Origin: Skeletonema tropicum
Taxonomy: Eukaryota; Bacillariophyta; Thalassiosirophyceae; Thalassiosirales; Thalassiosiraceae
Assembly: GCA_037178625.1 (NCBI GenBank)
Contig: CM074132.1
Coordinates: 3,720,001 to 3,784,000, forward strand
DNA: 64,000 bases
Direction of reading: 5' to 3'
Below the pieces are notes generated by a model. That model saw nothing but the letters and a program-made list of their open reading frames with translations. It was not told the DNA's origin and did not search any database. Both the position numbers and the translations under genes were made by a program. Below, piece after piece: positions 40,913-54,299 of this stretch (positions are counted from its first letter, which is position 1; each line of letters begins with the position of its first letter).

Positions 40913-42945
40913 CTAATCAGATCGAACCCCTGGATATCGAATGGTCATAAAAGCTTTAACAAGGTCATTTACGTGTTCTCGATCCATGGCAATCATCTCG
41001 AACTCGCTACTTTTATCTACCAATGAAGTGACCTGCGAAGAAGATTTTGACAGCTTTGAATGTATTATTTGTGCAGCTTTTTTGTAGAACGAGATAGTTT
41101 GCATCTCAGACTTGATCAAAATGGCACAATAATTATCTTCTGCAGTTGCGTAGAGTCGTTCTCCGTCACCGCAACCGCGTATGAGAGAGTTGTTTTCACA
41201 TTGTTCCATGGCTTGTTCGAGAGACAAGTGCAGGGCCTCCAATGCTCGAAGGTCATTCATCATTTCCTCTGCTTTGGTGGAACATGGAAGCGAATTGCCC
41301 AGCAGGTGGTCATCGTCACCAAATGATGTATCTTGATACATCATTTCATCTAAATCTTCACCTCCCTCATCCTCCTCGTCTTCGCAATCATCCTCCTCGT
41401 CACAATCATTAAGAAAAGCTTCCAATCCTCCATCATCATCTTCCTCTCCTTCTCTTTCATTAGCAACGTTACTATCAGCCTTCTCTTCTTGCAAATGTTT
41501 GTTGTTCGTGCCATCAATATCGTCATCTCGTCGTCCACTACCATCATCGTGGAATAACTCCATTGCTTTGATGAAGAGGCCATAGGTATAGGACTTTGGA
41601 CCACGTCGCAATTTCAGAGGAGGAAGATCTTCCTTTAATTCAATTTCTACCACATCGTTGCAAGAGCCTTCACGTTGGTATTCGATGCACAATCATCGTA
41701 GCAAAATCAATTTCAATTAGTGAACAAGTTCACGTGCGCAATTCATACTCATCATAAGAAAAAAGGTCTAGAGAAGAAACACTCCCAATCCAATTCACTT
41801 ACCATCAGGCTCGACGTTATCAACAATACAAAATCCATATCTCCCCAATAATGTAGTATTGCTCTTGGCGCCGTAAGTCATCTGTAGTTTTGTTCCATTC
41901 GCTACGATTGATTGACCTGCTGTTACTTTGACACCACCACTCCTAACACCACCGCCGTGGTGGTTCCTTAAATTACAAATAGCACTTGTTGCGTCATCAA
42001 TAGCTGTCTTGATTCGCTTCGTTGATGGTTCTTCTCCGTCACTGCTCCCATCATGTTTATCCGTCTTTTCACCTTCGTGATACCTCTCATATCGAACATG
42101 AGCCACACACCCATCGTCACCATTTTGACTCCATGCCCTCTCACATGGTTCAACAAATCCAACAATGGAATCATAACATCCACACCATCATATCCCAATC
42201 CATCAAATCCACGTGAGGTAACGAGTGCCATCATGTTGTCGTATTGTTCACATGTTGGAAATAAGGATGATTGACTCGTCTGCTTCTGATCATCTTTAGT
42301 TGCTGTATTGCTCTGCTGTTCTAATGTCTCTTTTTGTTGTTGTTGCATCCAAGCAGTCTTGATCAATTCATATTCACACTTGATACCCTTCTGCTCGTTG
42401 ACGATTCGTTTGTATAACGATGTGCCTTGGAGGCGTCGCTTTAGAGTTTCAGCGTCCCATTGCCTTGGTAACAGCTGAAGATTATTGCACGCGGAGCATT
42501 TGTCAGCATCGTTCGTTGAATAGACTGGTAGAGTGGCAAGATATGGCTCATAAAAAGATGGCGATTGTCGCTTCCTTTGCTGCTGACGAGCAAGAAAGAG
42601 AGCCAACACAACATCCTGAGCATCATGATACAACGATGCCTCGGCTTCGAGAGAATGGACCACTGCAAACAACGACTTGCCAAATTCTTCATCTGTCTCT
42701 ACAGAGTGAAGGGATGGTAAGCATGCATCGGGTATTCGCAGCAATGTGGTCCCAGCATCGACCGCACCGCCGCTGCAGCTTGATGGGTCGAAATATACCT
42801 GTCGCTGTGATTCATTGTAGCTCAATTGAGAATGGACGAATCCTCCACTGCCCTGGATCCATCTCTTAGCGTTGCTCCAGATACTATCGGTGCAAGAGTT
42901 GATGCCATCATTGGCCTGGGCAACCTGCTTTGTCCCGCTGAGCAT
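40913..42945 (-). pseudogene. SET-domain methyltransferase, unit 2 copy with 1-bp frameshift
   Basis: Exons correspond to 42945-41803 and 41667-40913. A T5 run in unit 1 (13748-13752) is T4 here (42123-42126), shifting the frame after 'NHVRGHGVK' and removing the YG...YGF part of the SET domain. Otherwise nearly identical; one Lys to Glu change lies in exon 2. A homopolymer indel may be a sequencing error, in which case the gene is intact. Confidence 0.7.
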
Positions 42946-42949
42946 GATG

Positions 42950-44504
42950 GATAAATAGATCGCATTGAAGAATGATACAACACCTCGTGACGGTCGGTGG
43001 AGGTGATGCACGCAGATCGTTCTGGCCGAGATTGGGAAAATCTTCTGGCCGAGATTCGGCTACGTGATTTTGAACATAGGAAAGATGACAACTCATCTCC
43101 AGTTTGTGAAGTGTGAGTGACACATGCCCATGACGGCAACGTTTTTGTGCTGTTTCTTAAAAATATTATATATACGATCACGGTGGTGGTGCAAAGTGCA
43201 AATATATACGGTCACGGAGGGGGTGCAAATACGGTCACTTCAAGTCACGAGGTTCAACGTTACTTGTGTATCGCCTATAGAGATGAATCACGTAGAGCTG
43301 TCGATTCGTGACCAGTTTCGCAACAACCTACAACCTACCCCCATCAAACCATGATGTCCGTCAGAGATTGCCGGCGCCAACATGCGGCATACACAACTAC
43401 CAAGTCCCTACGAATAGCGACTTGATCATCGACCGCATCCGAACGGTCCTTTCGATTGATCTATAGAGGCAGAACTCTCAAATCGCCATCGTATTTATGC
43501 AAATTATGCGCAAACATCACGTTGATGTTGTGACACAATCTACGCGTCGACGGCTCCCTCTATCCTCCATCGTCGGACGATTCCGTTTAACCAACACAAA
43601 ATGAACGAGGTAAAGAATATCTCTGATGTTGCTGACAATCAGATAAATGTGCTGCGTCGTCGTCGAGCTCACAAAATACTCAACACGTGATGATTGTTGG
43701 CGCTTTGGGCGTCGTCGCTCGACATCAACCAAAACAGATGCGTCAGGTGAAGCTCTTGCCCCTCCTCATAGTGGAAATACTCTCCTAATGATTCACAACT
43801 ATCGGCTTGGTCAAAGATACGTTTTTTCCGGTGTTAGTTGCTGCATCATTCGTGTTTGCAAGTTGCTTTGTGTAGCGTATAAAGTGGGCATACCTCTGTA
43901 CAACATATGCATCCGCACGCAACAATTATTATCTAGTATGACCTGCATCGACTATGACACATATATTACTCTGCTTGTGCCAATTTGAGTCGTGTGATAG
44001 TGGACAAGGTTGCACAATTTGAAACAAACGAATACGTAATATGAGACCGAGAAAGCAATACTGATGGTATTCAACTCTATGCGGCAAATGTGACATATAA
44101 GATTTGAGATTCAACAACAACTCAGTTCTGCTGCACAGTAGAAGATTGGAGAGGATTGTAACCTTATAACAAACAGTGTTGACACACATGAAAGAGAGTT
44201 ACAACCGTACATACTATCCATATCAATAGTTTAGCTCCTGCTTGGATGCATTCAAGATGCCATGCATTCTGAACCCTTGGCTTGAAGCCAATCTCGTAGC
44301 AGGGTGGCTAGACTTCAATTAGATAATGAAATAATATCTATCGAAGAGAAGAATAACAATAGTAGTCTGCATCCTCTAGCAGCTGTAATGCAGCTGCTAC
44401 CCAGAGCCATCCAGAGCACGCGAACTTTCCTCCTTTTCTCCTTCTTTTTCGCCCCCAAAATCGACGAAGGAAACAGAAGCAGCACGAAAAAAATGCCAAC
44501 ATAT
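42950..44504. other. Gene-poor stretch (unit 2 copy of 14640-16135)
   Basis: Same content as unit 1, with small losses near 44480-44510 (an AGGAAGC repeat and one GTAGTAA repeat). Confidence 0.4.
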
Positions 44505-46140
44505 CCCTAAGTAGTGAGTTTTGAGGCAGAAATTTCTGTCTCATCCAAAATGAGGCAGAAATTTCTGTCTCATCCATCGCCAGAAGCCGTTACCGCGTAG
44601 TTTTGTCGCGGGGCTTTGAGTTCATAGGGGTGGACGGCATATTATCTGAAAAAGCGAGAAGAAAAGGAGAGAAGGAGAGAGAGAAAAAGAAAGAGAAAAA
44701 CGAAGAAAGAGAGAGAGGGAAAGATAGAAGATAGGCAAGATTGATTCTTCTAAGTACTGTGTATAATTGTTCATCTCTCTCGAGGCGATAGAATAGATTG
44801 TCTACTCGCAATAGCAATGCGCGCCCAGGCGCCCATGCATGCGTCAGTAGAAGCTGACCAGAACTCATAAAACTCATACTCTGTTGGACTTTCTGATATC
44901 ATACACTAAGTATCAGCGGCGAGTTGCTTGGTTTTATGGTTCCCTTAGATTCATTCTTCTGTTTCCTCTGCTTTATATTGGATGCGAAATGTAGGCTTAC
45001 AGGCAAGTGATGCAAATCTCACTGACACTCCGACTCGCCGGGTAATGTGGGATCATCTCTTCATCATCACTCAATTGTAGCAATACATTCGTCCTTCTCA
45101 CCCACGAAAAATCAAAGAAAATAGCGCACTCTCATATCTATCGATGTGGTTCGTTCGTTTTTGCCGAGTAATAATACAGCTGCTAAGCCTCTTCATCGAA
45201 CGCTGGAATTCTTTGCGCTCTGCGATCTCCCTGATCAGCGCTAAAACTCTGCATCAGTTATCGACTGATTTGATTATGATTCTCTTCCTCCAATTACCGG
45301 GTTGCGTTCTGTCGAAACATACATGTCATGACGCATGATGTGTCGAATGATGTTGATGCAGCTTTAATTGTAGATCTCGTCTCCCACTACGCTAGGCTTT
45401 TCGACATCATTTGATGCAGCAGATCAATCATCCCGACTTGCAATTGACTGCTGCTCAGTCGCACCATTAAAGAGATTTAATCGTCTGAAATCGTTGTTGT
45501 CGACATATTATGGTGTCGACAGCACAGATTGAGAGCGCCCGTCGTGTAGTCAAAATAATACCATAATAGGCAGATGGAACCGCCCACCAGTTGATCATCT
45601 CTCCTGTGACATGCCGTTGGCATTTTAGATGCTCTTGATGAAGCAGGCACTGACTACATTGTTCGTCGTAGTTGGCCGCGGAAGGCCGCCATTGTCAACA
45701 GGAGAGTGGTTGGTGGTGATGGATGCGAATTGCGAATCTTTTAAAATCTATCCATTTTGTGTCCGAATATTCCACTACTATGCTCAAAGTGGTGATAAAA
45801 TCCTTAAAAGAGTTGGGAGTACACTAAAAGTGGGAGTTTAAAAGCTCGAGAGCTTTAAAAAGGATTGGGAGTCACAACGAAATGGACCTATGCTCTACGT
45901 GGGAATTAGTAACCTCAGGTTTTTAAAGCTCCACCCTTATGAAGTCAAAGCCTGTCGCGGTGAGAAACGTCGAGAGGGGTGTGTACGGCATAGCCTAAAC
46001 CTCAGATTGCTGAGTTAGCCCTTTTATGTTGTTCGTAGCTCTTGTATTACACACCTTTTTACTCTTTTTGAGGAAGATGAGGCAGAAATTTCTGTCTCAT
46101 CCACAAAATAGGGCCCAAAAAACTCACTACTTATGTAGGG
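44505..46140. mobile_element. Possible old element with inverted palindrome motifs (unit 2 copy)
   Basis: Near-palindromes at 44523-44542, 44552-44571 and 46079-46098, homopurine tract at 44648-44723. Small indels against unit 1 include 4 bp near 45684. Tentative as in unit 1. Confidence 0.35.
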
Positions 46141-46439
46141 GTCAACCATCCACCCTACATGGGATCTTCTGTCACACGTGGGAGTCCTCTTCAGAGGGAC
46201 TCTTTCGTGTGCAGAGACCTCCAAGTGACTCAGACGGGTATGGTGTATGTCTGAAGATCCTACAAAAGTACGCCCGTGAAACTAACCACGTAAAAGCCTC
46301 CGTAAAGCTCATAGATACGCTAATAGATGAATATGCCGTAGCCGCTGACTTGATCACCCTGATCAAGCAGTCTATTCGTTATATTGTTACAAATACCCTA
46401 GTGCTACAATCGATTGAACGATTTGTAGTTGCCAAGTAG
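46026..46439 (+). CDS. Hypothetical open frame, 137 codons (unit 2 copy)
   Basis: Identical translation to 17672-18085; only the last 70 codons look protein-like. Confidence 0.25.
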   Translation: MLFVALVLHTFLLFLRKMRQKFLSHPQNRAQKTHYLCRGQPSTLHGIFCHTWESSSEGLFRVQRPPSDSDGYGVCLKILQKYARETNHVKASVKLIDTLIDEYAVAADLITLIKQSIRYIVTNTLVLQSIERFVVAK

Positions 46440-48842
46440 GCGCTCAAAGCAAGCTCCTCGCTTGCTGTGACCTCGTGAATCAATTGTTCTTCGAACCCCT
46501 GATGTTGTTCGGAACTCTTGTCGACGACGTCAATCTGTTGTGTTCTGATGGTGTTCGATCACAAGAACTTACGATAAAATAAATAAAAGACGGAAAGTCT
46601 CTAGCCAACTTTGTCTCCAAGCCTACGGCCAGACTTTTCTAATCCTATGTAGGGTGGGGGTCAACTGACCACTACTCCTTAATTAGTGATTTTTCATTTT
46701 TCCGCATAGTAGTACTTAGGTGCCTGGAGGGACCCAGTTTCTTGTAAAGACGAGACAGGCATCTCAACCGCTAGATTCCAAAGCACCACACACGCACAGC
46801 GAGAGAGGCTACGCTGCACATAATATGTACACGCGTATTTCACACACACACTGCAACACCACTCAAGTTTAAGACTTCAGCTTTTCTTCCACTTCCTGGC
46901 GCGGCGGCCACGCCAGGCCAGAGTGCACCAACCTGACATTTGTGTGAACGGTGATCTTTTAAACAGAGTATGTCTAATAAACAGGGTACAAAGTTTAGTA
47001 ATCAAACAAATACATTTTGAAACATACCCTAGTTTTGAAGAATACCTTGTGTACACGTCAATGTCGGGTTGGTGCCTGAAACGTGCCATCCACCACTACA
47101 CGCACCGCACCCTTGCCATTCAAATCCATCATTAGCGTTATGGCCAGGAATCCTCAGGATATTTCGGCATTTTTGGGTAGCCTCTAGGATATTTTTTCGC
47201 CAATATTCGCTAAAAAATATCCTCTTGTTCGAACAAGCCTACCTTGATAGCTGGAGTGTTTCCAAGTGAATAACACTATTGTTTACTCATATTATTGCAT
47301 CTATTCACTCCTTTAGACCTGCATTGACACATCAGGCCATCAATGCAACGAAAGAATGCTCAAAGCTGCAACATATCTTATCTCTGGGGGTCTCGCCAAC
47401 TACCCTATGAATGAATGCGGACTGTAAGAAAACACGCACTGCCGCAGCACGAGAAGCCTGAAAGAGTTATAAGTCTCGTGCATCATCCCTACTATTCATT
47501 AGGAGTACAAGCAATCCTTCACCATTCACAGTTCTCGATGTCCACTCCCGTCAACACCTGTCTGATTTGCATTTATTCCACCATACTCATAAATATCCTC
47601 ATTGTAAGTTCCCTCTTGTCCATTTGCATCACCATTCCTCAATACATAGTATCACCCACCATCTTATATTCATCTTACATCTTACATTGCATTGGTGTTA
47701 TGTATGTGTGTGGTGAAGTAGTTGTGCGTGCATCTTTCTGTCGATTTCAGCTTCTTCATGCGTACTTCGTCCGATGTGTGTCCGAAATTTGTGACGTCAA
47801 CCGTAGAAATTGCCAACCACACAACCACATGCTACAGCCGCTACAATACATGTCTGGTACCTCTCATCGAGAAATCTGATCTCGTAGAGCTGTACGCTAG
47901 TGCAGCAATTCGGCTACGCCGTCCTAGAGATGATGAAAGAAGAAGTGGCTGTCATTCTGAGAGCACAGGCTTACTATGAGAAGCTTCTTGAGTCTCTCCC
48001 AAGCTGGCCGTAATGTATCGCATATTATAATCTTATGAACCTATCACCAACGTTACTGATTGGGAATCAATTACATCGAAGGGGTCGTTGCTGCCCCCTT
48101 CGACTTGCTGGAAATCTGGAGAAATTATCTCTTTTCTACGCAACAATAGATAGCCACCGTACAACGGCGATGTTCGTCATGGTCAAGCAATGGACGGAAG
48201 ACGCAGATCTACGTCGAATGATTGACGGAGAGAAGATTTGAATTGAAGCCTCTCATTGTGATGTCTGGCACTACTTTTCCGATTGGAAGGGGAGAAGCCA
48301 AATGAATTTGATCGAAGCAATATTTCTTTTCATTTCTACTCAAAATCAATTACTTCTTAGTTTGTCTGCACAAGCTTGCACACTTCCCACGAGATTTGCA
48401 GGTTGCCCTTTTCCTGGGACTTCGCCCAAGGAATGTCTTCATCGACATATTCAAAATTACCCTATCCTTTCGCGACGGATCCAATCCCCTCCTCTGGCAT
48501 AGGACGAGGAGAAGGGGCTAAGGCCTTTGACAAGTTGGAGGGAGATTTGATGTGTCTCTTATATTTACATCGTTGGAGGGAGATGCAGAAGCAACAACTG
48601 CGGTGGGAGTCTGCCAGGGCACTATTGATCGATTTCATCTGAAGATGGGAGAGAGGAAGTTTCCCATTCACGAGGACATCATGTTTTTCAGTTGCAGAAA
48701 TAGAAAGTGACCTTATAAAAGTGAGTACAAACTTAGTACATAAGTTGATGACATCTCTGAATGCAATCAGTCTCATATCTAACTAACTTTTTTTACGTTA
48801 TAAATATCCTTTCACTTCCACAGAATACATTTATGACTCCAA
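46440..48842. other. Gene-poor stretch (unit 2 copy of 18086-20487)
   Basis: Contains the candidate remnant 47722-48013 described at 19367-19658. No other supported gene. Confidence 0.3.
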
Positions 48843-49101
48843 TCAATTCATCTTCACAAAAACGTAGTGACTTGAACTCTTCCCTTTTCCTGCCCACTCA
48901 TCAATTACTGCACGTGTAAGCCACAACTCACGACAGTCTTTTAGAAACATTCCTCTCATCACAACATTTGCGCAGTAAATACGTTTTGAAGGGTCATTAG
49001 CTTGAGACCTGAGACCATCATAGACACATTCAACAAGCTGTAAACCCAATGCATCACGAGGCAGTTTGACCCTCGTCAATTTTTTGGCAGCTGGTTTCGG
49101 T
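48843..49101 (-). CDS. Candidate terminal exon (unit 2 copy)
   Basis: As 20488-20746 with one substitution that changes 'SKCIYCAN' to 'SKRIYCAN'. Loss of that Cys argues against an essential zinc site. Confidence 0.35.
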
Positions 49102-49346
49102 GGAGACCTACCCGACGGTCAACGTACACAAAAAAATAGGAATTAGTACGACCCTCCCATAGGTCAACCTACCTCTACTTACACAATTCAATAGGAATTA
49201 GTACGACCCTCCCCTCTAGGTCAAGGGTAACTCTAGGTTGCAAGAAACGAGAAAGTACCTCAACAAAACTTACCACGTGCGGAGCAAATAATCCTAAACC
49301 CTCCACATCAACCACACAATGCACAATGCCAACAACAACAATCTTG

Positions 49347-49553
49347 CTATTGATCGACTAGGCGTCCAATCATGGGACAAAGACCTCTCTGGTATGATGA
49401 CGCGTAGTAGATCAATGATTGCCCTTTCTCATTAGACGACAACTGATCCGTCTCGTCAGCATCGTCAGAGGCGGCTGGTGCGATGCCCAACATCATCAAT
49501 TGCTCCGGATTCTCGTCGGTGACACAACTTGAACTCAACGCATAAGATAGCAT
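49347..49553 (-). CDS. Hypothetical small protein, 68 codons (unit 2 copy)
   Basis: Identical to 20992-21198. Confidence 0.25.
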   Translation of the reverse strand: MLSYALSSSCVTDENPEQLMMLGIAPAASDDADETDQLSSNEKGQSLIYYASSYQRGLCPMIGRLVDQ

Positions 49554-50660
49554 ATCTGAGTGACCTTCGTTGATGTGATGATGGGTAAAGAGACGTCTTG
49601 CAAATAACGATCTAAGGGTGAAAGTAGTGACACACTATAGCAGTCAATGTACGATAATGCTATGAGATGTTAGTGTGTGGTGTGTGGTGCAATACTCCTC
49701 TGCATTCCCACGACACGACGCAATACACACAACAACAAGGCATGCGCAAATCATACGATAACACACAATCAATGAGGACAGCACCACTGTTTTTTGAGCT
49801 TAACGGCTGATGGATGTTTCTATTTCATCTTGCAGTATCTCATCTTACAGTATCGATAATGCGCACAAACTGTCTTCAGCTACGATGTAGACACTCACAA
49901 CAACATACAACCCACAGATATGCTGCAAGCAGCCAAACAATTCTGATTCTATCTTCATGCTGTCGATGAGAATAAATAAAAAGTAGAAGAGAATGACAAA
50001 ATGTGATGCATCATGATGAGTTTGTGTGCATATTATGTGCATCGGCTGCTCAGAGATGCGCGGACACGATATCGACGATGCGTCTAAACTGAGTAGATTG
50101 ACTGACCACTTATATCTGAAGTTGGCGTAACGATGTATTTGATGGGAATCGCGACAAGATATATTATCATGATGACATTATGAATACCAAGGCTACCATG
50201 ATGGCATCTGTCGATGATAATATATGACATATCGACCAATGAAGGACTCCACTAACATCCAACGACGGCAGTATTGAAAACGACTGTCAATGTTCTCCCA
50301 AAGATGGAGACTTTATCTCTAGAGTCATACTATCATGACTCGAAGAAATGGTAGCCCCAACTTCCGTATCTATGAAGAGAAACGTAAAAAGAGATACATT
50401 CATACCTCGGCTTCCCTCATTCTAATTGAAATCATAGTAGGTATTAGATTAGATGAAGCAATACACATCTTTTAGATCCTTCCACAGATAATATTATTTG
50501 TTTTGCAGAGATACGCACTCTGTCGACAGCTTATCATGACCATACTATCCGATCAGCTTGTATCTTGATGAGATTTGACATGAAAGCTAGAGCTTATCTA
50601 GTGTTCTTTCTCTTCTTTTTTCCCTCTTCTCCTTCGTTTTTCTTATATAATACATACAGT

Positions 50661-50874
50661 TAGGTGTATCGGGATAGTGGGCGCGTGGGCGTGCCCAGAA
50701 GAGGGACTGGTTTGACAGGAGGCTTGACGGAAGATTTTGGATGATTTTGTGTCGATATTCGGGGATTTTGCCCGCATTTTAGCTCATTTTCACCTGATTT
50801 TCTGTAGTTGTGGGCCCCACGTGGGCAACGCCAACAAGAGGGTATGAAAAGCGCCCACTATCCCGATACGCCTA
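50661..50874. mobile_element. 214 bp MITE (unit 2 copy)
   Basis: Identical ends and length to 22306-22519, with CATACAGT at 50653-50660 and 50875-50882. Confidence 0.8.
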
Positions 50875-50961
50875 CATACAGTACTTTACGGTCCGTCCAT
50901 CACCACAACTATTCTCCTTCGACCGATGCATGTGTGTGCAAACCCGCTTTCTTCTGTTTGA

Positions 50962-51524
50962 TGCAAAGACAGGCATCTCAATGGGAGCCATTCAAAAAAA
51001 TCAAACCACCACCACGCACCACCACCGTTCCAAAAAACCATAACGGCAGATATATCTCCTACAGCCACGACGCCATCCAACTTCATACGAAAATTATTTC
51101 ATGCTACCATACTACTATATCATCATTGATCCTATCAGCACACCGTCTCCTTACGAGAAAAAAATCCAGGTAAATATTCAGTGTCTATTATTTTATCTGC
51201 TCTACACAAAAAATGTTGTTACTTACTGAATAATTTCCAAAAAACAAACTGCGCACACAGGCCAACTACTCTTATCCCTATCTCCTCCTATGGCATCATT
51301 GTTTTCTAATTAATTATCAGCGTCAATTTATCATTGCGCTGCAGGAGTTATTGATAACAGCGGCAAAAGATGAGGTTATCTGAAGAAATTATTGATATTA
51401 TTTAAGATTTCAGGGGGGCGATGGATAGTGGACAATATTCAGGAGGAAAGGGTGGCAGTCTTGGGGGCAAGCACATGGCTTAATCCTGTTTGACTGCTTT
51501 TTTTCTGTAATGAGTGGCTTCCTC
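50962..51524 (-). mobile_element. Diverged Mutator-like 3' region (unit 2 copy)
   Basis: Copy of 22613-23175. Six bases are missing just before it (near 50899). Confidence 0.65.
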
Positions 51525-53251
51525 CAACTTCGTATCATCTCGGCTGCTCCTCATGCTCATCACATCCTCAAGAATATCTGCTGGTGTGCATCTTCATCAT
51601 CTGTTCTCCCTTCAGTGTCATCATCATTCCTCCGTCCCAACCAACCTATGTCTGAACGCCCTATCAATGGCGATATTCGCTAAGGTCAAGTTAGGACGGA
51701 CTGTCTGCTCTAGTCAAGTTTATAAGTCGGATCACTCTACCCTGATTTCTTTACTCAACCCTGATTTCTTTACAAGAGCGTCCTGTTACATGCGTTGGTA
51801 ATACTGGAGAATTAGTGGTGGAGGGTTCTGACATAGGTAAACAACACGCAACAGGAGGGCTATAGGAGGTCTTCGTTTTGTCTTTCAAAGGGCTGTTGAT
51901 GTATCATTGCCCGGAATCAAGTGGGTGCAAGGCTACTACCAGATGAACTTAACATGTGAGTTTTATGTACTATTATTATTCAAATTCAAAGATCTGTGAT
52001 TGTAACCAATTTGTCTCAACATCTAACACAATTTTTATCTTATCTATACCATTCCACAGAGAATATGGTATCTTTTCCTTCCTAGGAGTACATCTACATC
52101 ATTCTTGGGATAACTTTCAGGGAGCCGAAGGGGGATTCTGACTCCAAGACTCAACAGCATCTTTCCTCTGAATACGGATTCATCGCACTGATATTGTTGA
52201 ATTGATCTATGCAATCGTCACACAGTGAGTCAGGATATATTTCATGATGTCACCAAGTGCGCTCAATTCTCCGCCTCGCCACCTGCTGAACACTACAGAG
52301 CTGTCGGCAACAGGAAATCTGTTGCGATACTGTATGCTACCCGAGATGATGGCATTCACTTCTGGAGAACCAGAACCTCTCCTAACCCTGCTCTCGAACA
52401 AGTTGAACTGCCACATAGTTGAAGTTCCATCCCCTCGAAGCAGCAGGCTACACACACCGACTATGATCAGGCTGCCTGTCTCAGAACTTGCCGCTCCATG
52501 GCTGGTCTTTGTATCCGCCTAGCTGGTGGCACTGTTGCTCACAAGAGCCGCCTAATGCATGCCAACCTTTGCCCTCTTCCACTGAAGCTGGATTCATGGC
52601 CGCTTGTGATGCAGCCGAAGTCATCCTCTATGTACGCAGTATATTGTGGGGTCTCCTTGTGATGCAGCCAAAGTCATACTCTATGTTCGCAGTATTTTGT
52701 GGGGTCTCGGCATTCACAAAGAAACAGCATCTTTACTCTACGAAGACAGAAGACAGAACATAGACACCTAAACATGTCTGACCACTTCAGTAAACTGGCG
52801 CCTCTAGTGCCTTCTAGCTCTTCAAAATACTCTCTTCCAGTCAAATCGTAGAGCTCATAGATTGTTCGCACTGTTAGTTACTTAGCACTCACTTATCTTC
52901 CTCTCTCTTTTCTGGTGTTTCTTGCCTTGTGCAGCCTAGACCTAGAGGAGCATTGGAATATCCGAAGGTTACTCCTCCTCCTTTGTCATTTCCTCAGTTA
53001 TGCTGTGGTGTTAGCACTTATATGCCTAAAGCTAAAAACCGATCTACTCATCACATGTCTCATGCTTTGGCCGGTGTACTACTAGTCTACATGACACTAC
53101 AAACTCTTACAGTCCGAATCTGTTAAGTTGTGCGGTGGTGGGAGCTGCATCACTCCCCTTATGTGATAACCTATGCCGAACCACCTACAGTTAACTAGAG
53201 TCGAGCCAAGCCAACAGAGGCATACAATATTATTGATCATAAAATGTGACA
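51525..53251. other. Interior of the diverged element (unit 2 copy)
   Basis: Copy of 23176-24902; nothing further recognised. Confidence 0.3.
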
Positions 53252-54262
53252 TTACATTGGATTATTTTTGGTGTTGTAGACTCGGGAAGACCCAAAGTAC
53301 CTCCCAGTAACAATGGGTACTGTTGCACCTTTTCTCTCGGCGATTGACATCTTCTCACTATCTAGCTTTCTTCCTTTTTGGGCAATGTTTTTAAGAGCTT
53401 CACATAGCTCTTTACGAAGCTGTGGGTATTTCTTGCAAGTATTGCATACATCATTCCATTGAGCCCCTAATGCATTTCTTAAACTTACGCCAGCTGGTAA
53501 GGAGCCGTCAGGTCCAAATTGGTAGTCTTCAAGTGACTGAGAAAATACATGTGGATCAGGAACTTCATCTTGAGACACAAGCATATCCCTCTCCATTTCA
53601 GTCTGGGTCGTGTAACCAGAGACAATGCATCCACCTTAGGTACCACCTAACGTCCGAGAGATATCTGCAACATCATAGTTCTTGAGGCGATGCACAGCAC
53701 TAAGCTCTTTGGAACGATCTTCAATAGGCATGCATTGATCGTTGAGCAAGTCCAGACACAATTTTGGACCCTTCACATTCACATCATTATGACGGGCACT
53801 ATGAAACAGCTGTGTGAGTTCACCATGACCTGGGAATTGATAAGCATAGTAATGGTACTGACTTCTCCAGCGCACCGACACATCGGTGTGAAGAAATCCA
53901 ACCCAATCTGAATCCACAGCATCAAAAACTTTTGCCATGTGAGGGCACGGGATTCCAACTTGTTGGAAATAACAACATGAACATGAACAATAGCAGAATC
54001 CATCATCATCTACAAACACTCTCCTAGTTCTATGAAAACGAGGAATTGGGCATTTCTCTTCAGAGACTGATGGGTCAGCAGTGTACGGCTCAATACAAGT
54101 ACTACAATAGACTTCAAACTCTTGCTTTCCTACTCGTTTCGATAGGTCTTGTCTGGCCATGTGCGAAAATGAGAGTTCTGAGCTGAGTAGCTTGGTCCTT
54201 GGGGCAAGAAAGGGGTCTTGCCCCAAGAAAAAATCTGCCCTTGCTTTGCCCTCCAAAAACAA
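53252..54262 (-). pseudogene. Mutator-like transposase C-terminal part with SWIM finger (unit 2 copy)
   Basis: Identical translation to 24903-25913. Confidence 0.7.
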
Positions 54263-54299
54263 AAGCTATATATTGCCACGTCATATTGACGTGGCACTT

